Source: Gilliamella mensalis
GTDB taxonomy: Bacteria; Pseudomonadota; Gammaproteobacteria; Enterobacterales; Orbaceae
DNA: 45,984 nucleotides
NCBI RefSeq assembly: GCF_900103085.1
Contig: NZ_FMWR01000012.1
Coordinates: 1-45,984, forward strand
Reading direction: 5' to 3'
Shown here: one piece after another, positions 32,706 to 40,691 of the stretch
Numbering within the stretch: position 1 is the first letter of the stretch
How the letters are laid out: every line of letters starts with the position of its first letter
Made by a program: the position numbers and the translations under genes
The notes under the pieces: model-generated
Databases searched by the model: none
What the model saw: only the letters and a program-made list of their open reading frames with translations
What the model was told of the DNA's origin: nothing

Positions 32706-33986
32706 ATGTTGAAAAAAATTATTTTGCCTTTAGTTGCTTTGTTTTCATATCCAGCCTTTGCAAGTCAGATCACCATAGTTGATAAAGCAGATAATGCATT
32801 TATGATGATCTGCACTGCTTTAGTGCTCTTTATGTCTGTACCTGGTATTGCTTTATTTTATGGTGGTTTATTGCGTGCTAAAAACGTGTTATCGATGTTA
32901 ACACAAGTGCTGGTAACCTTTTCGCTTATTGCTGTGTTATGGATTGCTTATGGCTATTCACTTGCTTTTGGTGAAGGTAACTGGTTTTATGGCAATTTTA
33001 ACAACTTTTTATTAACGGGTATTGGGATTACCGATGTTTCAGAATCGATTTATGAACTCATTTGGGTGGCATTCCAAGGATCATTTGCTTGTATTACCTG
33101 TTGTTTAATTCCTGGTGCCTTTGCCGAACGGATGCGCTTTTCTGCTGTATTAATCTTTATGGTGTTATGGTTTACATTTTCGTATATTCCCATGGCACAC
33201 ATGGTGTGGGGTGGCGGAATTTTAGGTGATGAAGGCGCGCTCGATTTTGCGGGGGGGACAGTTGTGCATATTAACGCTGCGATTGCTGGAATAGTCGGCG
33301 CTTATTTAATTAAAAATCGTATTGGTTATAATCGTGAACCACTAAAACCATTTAACTTGCCTTATGTTTATCTTGGCGCAGCAATTCTTTATATTGGTTG
33401 GTTTGGTTTTAACGCAGGCTCATCAACACATGCTGATGAGATCGCAGGTTTAGCTTTCATTAATACAGTTGCTGCAACTGCAGCTGCAGTTTTAGCATGG
33501 ACATTAGCTGAATGGTTTTTACGAGGCAAGCCATCATGCCTTGGTTCTGCATCAGGTGTCATAGCGGGATTAGTTGGTGTAACACCAGCTGCTGGGCTTG
33601 TTGGTGTAGGTGGAGCTATGTTAATTGGGTTTATTTGTGGTTTGGCTGGTGTTTGGGGCGTATCAACACTCAAAAGAATTCTAAAAGTTGATGATACCTG
33701 TGATGTATTTGGCGTACATGGCGTATGTGGTATTGTGGGCTGTATATTAACTGGTATATTTGCAGCAGAATCATTAGGAGGTGTTGGCTATGGGGAAGGT
33801 ATCACAATGGCAACTCAAGTAGGAATACAATTGATGAGCGTTGTTACTTGCGTGATTTGGACTGCTGTGGTGGCTTATATAGCTTATAAAATTGCTGATA
33901 TATGTGTTGGCTTGCGTGTTTCGGAAGAACATGAACGAGAAGGTCTAGATATAAACAGCCATGGTGAAAGTGCTTTTAATAGTTAA
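32706..33986 (+). CDS. amtB: Ammonium transporter
   Basis: A 426-residue inner-membrane protein with an N-terminal signal peptide (MLKKIILPLVALFSYPAFAS) and about eleven membrane segments. Typical Amt motifs are present: ALFYGGLLRAKN, WGGGILGDEGALDFAGGTVVH, WFGFNAGS and VFGVHGVCG, with the two pore His in HMVWGGG and FGVHG. It imports ammonium and is blocked by non-uridylylated GlnK. AAGGA lies about 9 bases before the ATG. It is second in the glnK-amtB operon and ends before a strong hairpin. A G7 run at 33251-33257 lies in the codons for the conserved DFAGG. Confidence 0.97.
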   Translation: MLKKIILPLVALFSYPAFASQITIVDKADNAFMMICTALVLFMSVPGIALFYGGLLRAKNVLSMLTQVLVTFSLIAVLWIAYGYSLAFGEGNWFYGNFNNFLLTGIGITDVSESIYELIWVAFQGSFACITCCLIPGAFAERMRFSAVLIFMVLWFTFSYIPMAHMVWGGGILGDEGALDFAGGTVVHINAAIAGIVGAYLIKNRIGYNREPLKPFNLPYVYLGAAILYIGWFGFNAGSSTHADEIAGLAFINTVAATAAAVLAWTLAEWFLRGKPSCLGSASGVIAGLVGVTPAAGLVGVGGAMLIGFICGLAGVWGVSTLKRILKVDDTCDVFGVHGVCGIVGCILTGIFAAESLGGVGYGEGITMATQVGIQLMSVVTCVIWTAVVAYIAYKIADICVGLRVSEEHEREGLDINSHGESAFNS

Positions 33987-34049
33987 TCGTTAAGTAAACT
34001 TATCATTAATTAACCATTACTATAAGAAGAAATGACTTAAACTAAAAAT

Positions 34050-34076
34050 AATTTACAGGGATGACCCCTGTAAATT
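34050..34076. terminator. Bidirectional hairpin between amtB and the orphan 158-residue gene
   Basis: AATTTACAGGG (34050-34060) pairs perfectly with CCCTGTAAATT (34066-34076) over a 5-base loop, an 11-bp stem. It is 64 bases past the amtB stop and 36 bases past the end of the convergent gene. The minus strand continues with ATTTTTAG; the plus strand has CTTTT a few bases on. It likely ends both transcripts. Confidence 0.8.
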
Positions 34077-34111
34077 ATGGCTTTTATTAATTATTGTTAA
34101 AAACATCTTTT

Positions 34112-34588
34112 TTAATCATCCCAAAGCATAATTGCATTATCTTCAGTTAAGATTAAAGGTGGAGCAAAAAGGTACTCTTTTACTTTTGTCGGTAAAACTT
34201 GCATATCATTAAAATTAAATTGTAATTCAGGATAAACATTAGCGATTTCTTTTATCCGAGTATTTATTAATTCCTTTACTTTATTTGACTCTTTGGCAAT
34301 GGCGATGTCGTCTTTTAACATGCCAATTTGTTTTTTATGGTGTTCTGACTCAAATATCTCATGAAAGATAAAAGAAAACCCGCCTTTATTATTGCCCTTG
34401 TGCATATCATGATACTCTCTATATTCAGAATGGTGTAATTTAAGTTCCTTAACACGCAAAGCGATAATCTCATCAATATGATCAGTATAATAATTTAATG
34501 TTGGATCTAAATAAGCAAGTGTTCTGTGCTCAGGTATTGAATCGTTACTATGTACTAAGGTAAATAAAGGTTTTTTATATGTCTTCAT
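34112..34588 (-). CDS. Orphan 158-residue protein of unknown function
   Basis: I do not recognise this family. A good ribosome-binding site (AAGGAA) nine bases before the ATG, a terminator after the stop and codon use like its neighbours make it a real gene. The protein is soluble, with no signal peptide or membrane segment. The N-terminal third is ordinary mixed sequence (FTLVHSNDSIPEHRTLAYLD), the middle has a His-rich cluster (LKLHHSEYREYHDMHKG), then FIFHEIFESEHHKKQIGMLK and a long predicted helix rich in Lys/Glu, ending LTEDNAIMLWDD. The His/Glu-rich middle could bind metal, but there is no known motif. It sits beside a 1-kb gene-free stretch, so it may be a recent arrival. Confidence 0.7.
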   Translation of the reverse strand: MKTYKKPLFTLVHSNDSIPEHRTLAYLDPTLNYYTDHIDEIIALRVKELKLHHSEYREYHDMHKGNNKGGFSFIFHEIFESEHHKKQIGMLKDDIAIAKESNKVKELINTRIKEIANVYPELQFNFNDMQVLPTKVKEYLFAPPLILTEDNAIMLWDD

Positions 34589-35648
34589 TCTGTAATTTCC
34601 TTTTTAATTAAGATAAAAAGGTAATAAGGCCTCCAATGAAGAAAACGAATATTACTTTTTTATGTAAAATGTTTCAGGTTAACATAATGCTTAAATATAA
34701 AAATAAACAAAAATTCAAATGGTTAATGATATTTTCATTAGATATTCAAATTAATTTAAATTTCAAAGCACACAAGCTTAAAACATAAAATACCATTAGA
34801 AACGGCTACTTTCAGAAAAATAGTTAGATTGTAAATAGTCTTATTTACTTATAAGTCTTGTCTAAAGGCTAATACGGGATGTTATCAATACAGCAAGACG
34901 TTTTACTTAATACTAGAAAAACATCTCAATAAGCGAATAACCAACTATTTTAAATAGTGAACTAATACTATTTCACAGTAGCTATATTTCTATAAGACAC
35001 ATTTAATTTTGGAAAGTTCAATAATATTGCTAGATTTAATTTTTTTTGTAAAAATTTTTCCTAAAATCTTACTGATAAATGCGCAGTAAGATTGATGAGT
35101 GTACCATAATAATTTTTAATATATTTGACTATTAAAGCTATTTACACTATTCAAGCTATTAAAAATAGTGCGAATTATCGAATTATTTGAATTTTAAGTA
35201 AACCTTAATAAGGTTAGCTATATTTATCAGACGACCATAGATATAGCGATGATAGATTTAATTTTCAACACCTTTATTATCATTACTTTATTCCTTTTGC
35301 AATTTTAGCCAATAAAATTCGATAATGATTATTATCAACTAAGATAAAAAGGATACTTTATATCACTTTTTGCTAAATAATAAATACGCTAAGTTATTAG
35401 CATTTTTTGTTAAGTATTTTGTAAGTAATTAATAATGAACTTCTAGGGCATTAGATTGATTCAACGATGTGAACATAACTCAAGAATATTTAAAATTAAG
35501 CAGAACAAATTCCAAATTTGTTTGTAAATGTCAGTTTGATTGACTTAAATAGAGTGAATGTGAGCCTCAATTACTTTTGAACTGAAATTATCAAAAATAA
35601 AATAAAGAAAAAGGTAGGAGGGGATTGCTCCTACCCAATAATCTACAA
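34589..35648. other. About 1 kb without genes
   Basis: No open frame of significant length is present on either strand and I recognise no gene remnant or RNA gene. It contains a perfect 10-bp hairpin at 35065-35093, an odd palindrome ACTATTT-T-AAATAGT at 34945-34959, several further ACTATT/AATAGT motifs around 34970 and 35145-35175, and a partial Fur-like sequence at 35321-35336. It may be the worn remnant of an inserted or deleted segment. Confidence 0.6.
35065..35093. repeat. Perfect 10-bp inverted repeat in gene-free region
   Basis: AATCTTACTG (35065-35074) and CAGTAAGATT (35084-35093) flank a 9-base loop. No U tract follows in either direction, so it is not a standard terminator; its role is unknown. 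Confidence 0.7.
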
Positions 35649-36584
35649 TTAAGCAGTTTTTTTGATATGTTTTAAGTTAGATAAAGCAATTGCGAGTAAT
35701 ATGATAATCACCCCAATCCATTGGGTAAAATAGACTGCTTCATGCAAATAAAAAAACGAACATGTCACAGCAACAGGTAATTCAGCAGCTGAAAGAATCG
35801 CACTTAATGAAATACCAATTTTAGGAATTCCAATTGAAAATAAAAAAGGTGGCAATACCGTTCCAAGTAATGCTAATAAAAATCCTAATTGATACAGTTT
35901 ATCGTTAATATCAAGTTTGAAGAAAAACAAAGGTGGAAAAATTAAAAATGTAATAAAACATGCACCAGTAATCATCAATGCGCTTTTTTCAAGTTTAGGT
36001 AATTCATTACCAATATTGCTGCTAGTACTAATAAAGAGCGAATACATTAGTGCAGCTAAAAAACCAAAAAAACAACCTTTTAAATTTAAAGTAATATCTT
36101 GGTTAAACATGCCAGCAGCCAAGCTACTACCCAATATAATTACAATTACTGTTGCAAGTTGAATAATCGTAGGTTTATTTTTAAAAATAACAAAATCGAT
36201 AATGATGCTAATCCACAAATATTGCATTAATAAAATGATCGCAATTGATGCAGGTACTAACTGAACGCATTGATAATAACAAATACCTACTAATCCAGGA
36301 AAGAGACCAACGACGCAAACTTTCCATTTCTTTGTTGATTCAGGACTTTGAGTTGTCGATGTTGCTAATTGCGTGTTAGTTGATGCAGATACTTTGGGTT
36401 TGTGTATAGCTTTAACAATAAAATGAATACTCCACAACATTAGCATACCTAAAAAACACTGGATACCTGTAACTTCTCCTAATGTATAGCCCGCTTTATA
36501 AGCTGTTTTTACAATTGAAGATAGCACACCAAAACTGCATGCGCCTAGAAAAACCAGAAAACCACCTAAAAAATTATCTTTCAT
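35649..36584 (-). CDS. DMT-superfamily (EamA) transporter
   Basis: A 311-residue inner-membrane protein with ten predicted membrane segments in two EamA repeats (about 5-150 and 165-305). The start FLGGFLVFLGACSFGVLSS, the middle GLVGICYYQCVQLVPASIAI (end of repeat 1) and LLALLGTVLPPFLFSIGIPK, then AELPVAVTCSFFYLHEAVYF are typical of this superfamily, whose members export metabolites or amino acids. Between segments 2 and 3 there is a polar loop rich in Ser/Thr (about 65-88) that is longer than usual. Substrate cannot be predicted. A GAG lies about nine bases before the ATG. It follows the nucleoside operon on the same strand with a hairpin between, so it is probably separate. Confidence 0.85.
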   Translation of the reverse strand: MKDNFLGGFLVFLGACSFGVLSSIVKTAYKAGYTLGEVTGIQCFLGMLMLWSIHFIVKAIHKPKVSASTNTQLATSTTQSPESTKKWKVCVVGLFPGLVGICYYQCVQLVPASIAIILLMQYLWISIIIDFVIFKNKPTIIQLATVIVIILGSSLAAGMFNQDITLNLKGCFFGFLAALMYSLFISTSSNIGNELPKLEKSALMITGACFITFLIFPPLFFFKLDINDKLYQLGFLLALLGTVLPPFLFSIGIPKIGISLSAILSAAELPVAVTCSFFYLHEAVYFTQWIGVIIILLAIALSNLKHIKKTA

Positions 36585-36652
36585 ATCAAAATCTCATTAC
36601 ACTAAAAAATAACATTGTCGAAAATTATCGACACAAAAACACAATAAAAGTC

Positions 36653-36682
36653 TTCAGGAGTGGTTATTTCAAACACCCTGAA
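36653..36682 (-). terminator. Imperfect hairpin after the nucleoside permease gene
   Basis: TTCAGG-A-GTG (36653-36662) pairs with CAC-CCTGAA (36674-36682) with one bulged A and an 11-base loop. On the minus strand ACTTTTATT follows. It lies 78 bases beyond the permease stop and before the DMT gene start, so it may separate the two units. Confidence 0.45.
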
Positions 36683-36759
36683 AACTTTTTAACAAGTTAA
36701 ATTAAATAATTAAGCGATAAGTAATATTTTAAAATCGATTAATTTAAATGGATTAGTCA

Positions 36760-37998
36760 TTATCCAGCTGAATTGCTGTTAGTATGGTCATAATTAAATG
36801 AATAATAAAAAACAATGCCTAACACAAGTGCATATGATGCAAAAATTAGCCAAATTGTTTGCCAATCTTTGTTGCCATCATGTGTACACATGTCAACAAC
36901 AATACCACTTAAAATTGAGCCAAAATATGCGCCAATACCATTAACCATTGTCATAAATAGCCCTTGAGCGCTGGCTCTAATATCTGAATTGACCTCTTTT
37001 TCAATAAAAATAGAGCCTGAAATATTAAAGAAATCAAATGCACACCCATAGACAATCATTGAAAGCATTAGCAGCACAAATCCAAGAGGTGTTGGATCGC
37101 CAAATGCAAATAAACCAAATCTTAGCGTCCAGGCAATTAAGCTTATCATTATGACTTTTTTGATGCCAAATTTTTTGAGAAAAAATGGGATAGTCAAGAT
37201 AAAGACAACTTCAGCCATTTGCGAAACAGATAATAAGATAGCTGGGTAATGTACAATCAAACTATCTTTAAATTCTGGAATTTTACCAAAATCATGCAAA
37301 AAAGCGCCACCGAAAGTATTAGTAATTTGTAATATTGCGCCAAGTAACATAGCAAAAAGAAAAAATACTGCCATGACTGGTTTTTTGAATAACACAAAAG
37401 CATCTAACCCTAAATAAGAAATCCAAGACTGTTTTTGACTTCTAGATACAGCTATATTGGGTAATGTTGCACTATAAATCACAAGTAATACTGAAGCAGC
37501 ACAAGCAACATAAAGCTGAGCATTGCTCAACTCGAATTTGCATAAGCTAACAGTCCACATTGCGATAATAAAGCCTACTGTGCCAAATACTCGTATTTTA
37601 GGAAAGACAGCGACAGTATCTAAGTTTGCTGTATCTAAGCAGTGATAACTAATTGAGTTAGATAAGGCAATAGTTGGCATAAATGCTAACGCATTGGCTA
37701 ACATCACCCAAAATAAAATGGCTGAATTAGTTACCGATGCGGCATAAAAAAGCGCAATAGCACAAACAGAATGACAAAATAGATAAAGATATTTAGCTTG
37801 CAAAAACTTATCGGCAATGATGCCAATAATAAATGGTGTAATTAATGCAGCTAACCCTTTAGTACTAAAAATCATCGATACTTCAACACCTGAAAAGTGT
37901 AATGTATTAAATAGATAAGCACCAAAAGTGGCTAGCCAACTTCCCCAAATAAAATATTGGAAAAACATCATTATTTTTAATCTATTTTTTATGTTCAT
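36760..37998 (-). CDS. xapB: Nucleoside:H+ symporter of the NupG/XapB family
   Basis: A 412-residue, 12-segment MFS permease that imports nucleosides with protons. It follows E. coli XapB (xanthosine permease) more closely than NupG by eye: STKGLAALITPFIIGIIAD, CHSVCAIALFYAASVT, KIRVFGTVGFIIAMW, FLLSVSQMAE-type (AILLSVSQMAEVVFILTIPF) and YGCAFDFFNISGSIFIEKE. AQGLFMTMVNGIGA is also XapB-like. It lies 57 bases after a purine nucleoside phosphorylase gene on the same strand, so uptake and phosphorolysis of purine nucleosides are linked, as in the xapAB pair. Whether xanthosine or other purine nucleosides are the substrate is not certain; family membership is. Confidence 0.9.
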   Translation of the reverse strand: MNIKNRLKIMMFFQYFIWGSWLATFGAYLFNTLHFSGVEVSMIFSTKGLAALITPFIIGIIADKFLQAKYLYLFCHSVCAIALFYAASVTNSAILFWVMLANALAFMPTIALSNSISYHCLDTANLDTVAVFPKIRVFGTVGFIIAMWTVSLCKFELSNAQLYVACAASVLLVIYSATLPNIAVSRSQKQSWISYLGLDAFVLFKKPVMAVFFLFAMLLGAILQITNTFGGAFLHDFGKIPEFKDSLIVHYPAILLSVSQMAEVVFILTIPFFLKKFGIKKVIMISLIAWTLRFGLFAFGDPTPLGFVLLMLSMIVYGCAFDFFNISGSIFIEKEVNSDIRASAQGLFMTMVNGIGAYFGSILSGIVVDMCTHDGNKDWQTIWLIFASYALVLGIVFYYSFNYDHTNSNSAG

Positions 37999-38055
37999 TG
38001 TTTATTCCTAAAATAAAGTGAACTTTTTATAGAAAATCAAATATAAATATATCGC

Positions 38056-38874
38056 TTAAAAACGTTCAATCGTTTTTGTAATAAGTTGTAAAAAGGTTGC
38101 TTTAACGCGTTCTGCCGTTTCAATGACTTCTTCGTGCCCTAATGGTTGATCTAAAATGCCACAAGCCATATTGGTTAAGCACGAAATGCCAATGGTTTTA
38201 ATGCCTGAATGGTGCGCTATAATTGCTTCCGGTACGGTTGACATACCCACTGCATCAGCACCTAACACGCGAATCATTCTAATTTCGGCGGGTGTTTCAT
38301 AAGTTGGACCTGTCCACCAAGCATAAACACCTTGTTGTAAGTTAATATTAAGTTCTTTAGCTACATCCATTACGGTTGAACGCAATTGCTTGTTATAAAG
38401 TTCACTCACATCTAAAAAACGCACACCTAAATCAGGATTATTTGGTCCAATGAGCGGGTTATTAGCAGTAAGATTGATGTGATCAGTAATGAGCATTAAA
38501 TCACCCGGTTTAAAACTGGTATTGACTGCACCACATGCATTGGTAATGATTAATTTTTCAACGCCAAGCATCTTCATCACACGAACAGGAAAAGTTACTT
38601 GATCTAATGAAAATCCTTCATAATAGTGAAAGCGTCCTTTCATTGCCACGACGGTTTTGTTACCGCATTTGCCAATAACTAATTCATTAGCATGACCTAC
38701 CGCTGCTGATTTGGCAAAATGTGGAATAGTGTCATAAGGGATATGAATCGCATCTTCAAGTGTATCGGCAAAAGGCCCTAAACCTGAACCTAGAATAATC
38801 CCAATAGTTGGTTTTTGGTCCGTGTGTTTTTGAATATAGTTAGCGGCTTGTTGAATATCAGAAGTTTGATGCAT
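38056..38874 (-). CDS. Purine nucleoside phosphorylase (trimeric type)
   Basis: Cleaves purine (deoxy)ribonucleosides with phosphate to base and (deoxy)ribose-1-phosphate in the cytoplasm. The 272-residue protein has GIILGSGLGPFADTLEDAI, KSAAVGHANELVIGKCGN (phosphate-binding His), AMKGRFHYYEGFS, LIITNACGAVNTSFKPGDL, TGPTYETPAEIRMIRVLGAD and VGMSTVPEAIIAHHS, the trimeric PNP motifs including the Glu and Asn around the base. By eye it resembles Bacillus PupG/PunA more than E. coli XapA. AAGGAT lies nine bases before the ATG. The permease gene follows 57 bases downstream. Symbol left blank because pnp, punA and xapA cannot be separated by inspection. Confidence 0.93.
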   Translation of the reverse strand: MHQTSDIQQAANYIQKHTDQKPTIGIILGSGLGPFADTLEDAIHIPYDTIPHFAKSAAVGHANELVIGKCGNKTVVAMKGRFHYYEGFSLDQVTFPVRVMKMLGVEKLIITNACGAVNTSFKPGDLMLITDHINLTANNPLIGPNNPDLGVRFLDVSELYNKQLRSTVMDVAKELNINLQQGVYAWWTGPTYETPAEIRMIRVLGADAVGMSTVPEAIIAHHSGIKTIGISCLTNMACGILDQPLGHEEVIETAERVKATFLQLITKTIERF

Positions 38875-39161
38875 GATAGTATCCTTTCAAAAAATTAAAT
38901 GTTACAAAGTAAAACAGGATGAATAAATAAACAGTTTTAACCGATTAATTAGTTCAGTTAGACAATAAACTTATAAAATAATTAAAAAAAGTAATTTATG
39001 CTATATGATGTATATTATGAAGATTTTCGTTTAATAAAGAAAGATACGAATTGCGATATCTTAAAATCAATTAAATAATGAGTTTTTTTATTTTTATTAT
39101 TCAATTTATTAAGTTGAAAATTAATTTGACCAATTAATATAGGGTAATCCTAAAATTGCCA

Positions 39162-39968
39162 TTAAGATAGACGATCATCGCCAGAATAGATTACCCCTTT
39201 ATCGCCTCTAAAAAATCCCAATAAAGTTAAATGGCACTGTTTAGCCAAATCAACGGCCATTGAGGTTGCAGCCGAAACCGCTAACAAAAATTCCACCCCA
39301 CATTTGGCCGTTTTTTGCACCATTTCGTAGCTGGCGCGGCTTGATACCAACACCACACCATGTTGATATTTAGGATTATTTGGCAATTGCATAGCTCTAA
39401 AACCAAGCAGTTTATCTAATGCGACATGCCGGCCGATATCTTCAAATCCCGCCATAAACTGTCCTTTCAAATCTAGCCACACAGCCGCATGAGTGCAACC
39501 CGTTTGTTGACCCACATGTTGAACTTGCGATAAGGCATTTAAGCTGTCACTAAAATCCGCTAACTTAATTTGATTTATTCTTGGCAAAGAGGGAATGGCT
39601 TGGCAGACTTGATCTATCTGTTCAGTACCACAGATACCACAACCTGTGCGTCCTGTTAAATTACGGCGTTTTTCTTTCAGTTCACTAAAACGTCGCGATG
39701 AAAGCTCAAGGTGGACTTCTACGCCTTTGGGGGTGTCAATAACATCAATGCCATAAATATCATTAACCGATTGAATAATATTTTCAGTTAACGAAAATCC
39801 CATTGCAAAATAGTGTAAATCTTTGGGGGTAGCCATCATCACGACATGCGAAATTCCGTTATAAATTAACGCAACAGGCTTTTCGATAGCGATCACATCA
39901 GATTGAGAACTTTGTAATTCACTATTTTTAAATTTGTGTACTAAAATTGATTCAATACCGATCGCCAT
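39162..39968 (-). CDS. fdhD: Formate dehydrogenase accessory sulfurtransferase
   Basis: FdhD carries sulfur from IscS to the molybdenum cofactor of formate dehydrogenase, needed for activity. Started at the ATG at 39968 (AAGAG upstream) it has 268 residues; the open frame continues to 40031 but those residues lie outside the conserved family start. The active-site RTGCGICGTEQ loop carries the essential CxxC. CTHAAVWLD, FEDIGRHVALDKLLGF and SSRASYEMVQKTAKCGV are family motifs. It is not next to formate dehydrogenase genes here, but with modABC in the same window it implies molybdoenzymes. It is divergent from the dedA gene. Confidence 0.95.
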   Translation of the reverse strand: MAIGIESILVHKFKNSELQSSQSDVIAIEKPVALIYNGISHVVMMATPKDLHYFAMGFSLTENIIQSVNDIYGIDVIDTPKGVEVHLELSSRRFSELKEKRRNLTGRTGCGICGTEQIDQVCQAIPSLPRINQIKLADFSDSLNALSQVQHVGQQTGCTHAAVWLDLKGQFMAGFEDIGRHVALDKLLGFRAMQLPNNPKYQHGVVLVSSRASYEMVQKTAKCGVEFLLAVSAATSMAVDLAKQCHLTLLGFFRGDKGVIYSGDDRLS

Positions 39969-40160
39969 TATTTGTCTCTTGTTAATTGGGTTGTAATTAA
40001 AACTACTATATAAGCACAAGCTCAAACTCAAACGTGAATAAACCTAACAAACGTTAACGCCGTGTAAGATTCTATCAATGGATAGCATGCTTAGGCTAAG
40101 CAACCAATATTATGGTAAAATAGTTCACCATAATCAATTCATAATTCAAAAACTAAGCCT

Positions 40161-40691
40161 ATGTCATTACACGAAATAACACTGGCCACCATGCAGTTTA
40201 TTGAGCATCATCAACTTTGGGCATTACCAATTATATTTTTATTAGCATTTGGTGAATCACTGGCCATCATCTCGCTTTTGGTGCCTGCAACCGCCATTTT
40301 ATTAGGAATAGGGGCTTTAATTGGTGGGGGGGTAATATCGTTTGTACCGGTATTAATTATTGCTACAGCGGGCGCTATTTTGGGCGATTTACTTTCTTAC
40401 TGGTTAGGTAAACACTATCATCAACAAGTGATTGCTTCATGGCCGCTTAATAAGCACCCTAAATTAGTTTATCGCGCTGAGCAGTTCTTTCAGCGTTATG
40501 GAACGTTAGGGGTATTTATTGGTCGTTTTTTTGGACCACTACGCGCAATTGTGCCATTGATAGCCGGCGCAATGCACATGCCTGCTACCAAATTTAATTT
40601 AGCCAATATTGCTTCTGCACCAGTTTGGGCATTTGTATTGCTTGCACCAGGTGCGTTTGGCGTGCCTTGGCTAGAAACATTCTTTGGCTAA
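40161..40691 (+). CDS. DedA-family membrane protein
   Basis: A 176-residue inner-membrane protein with about five hydrophobic segments; DedA proteins are linked to lipid (undecaprenyl phosphate/phosphatidylethanolamine) flipping and proton-motive-force maintenance. LAFGESLAIISLLVPATAIL starts the family domain with its conserved Glu and Pro, GDLLSYWLGK and GRFFGPLRAIVPLIAGAMHM (the reentrant-loop motif with two essential Arg) follow. It is shorter than YabI (about 254 residues) and closer to YohD in size. A G7 run at 40326-40332 lies in the codons for GGG. The stop overlaps the convergent mscM end by four bases. Which E. coli paralogue it matches is unclear. Confidence 0.88.
   Translation: MSLHEITLATMQFIEHHQLWALPIIFLLAFGESLAIISLLVPATAILLGIGALIGGGVISFVPVLIIATAGAILGDLLSYWLGKHYHQQVIASWPLNKHPKLVYRAEQFFQRYGTLGVFIGRFFGPLRAIVPLIAGAMHMPATKFNLANIASAPVWAFVLLAPGAFGVPWLETFFG

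Noticed and set aside
35321-35336. GATAATGATTATTATC, similar to a Fur box
   Set aside because: The first nine bases fit but the second half is three bases too close, there is no adjacent gene start, and such AT-rich strings arise by chance here.
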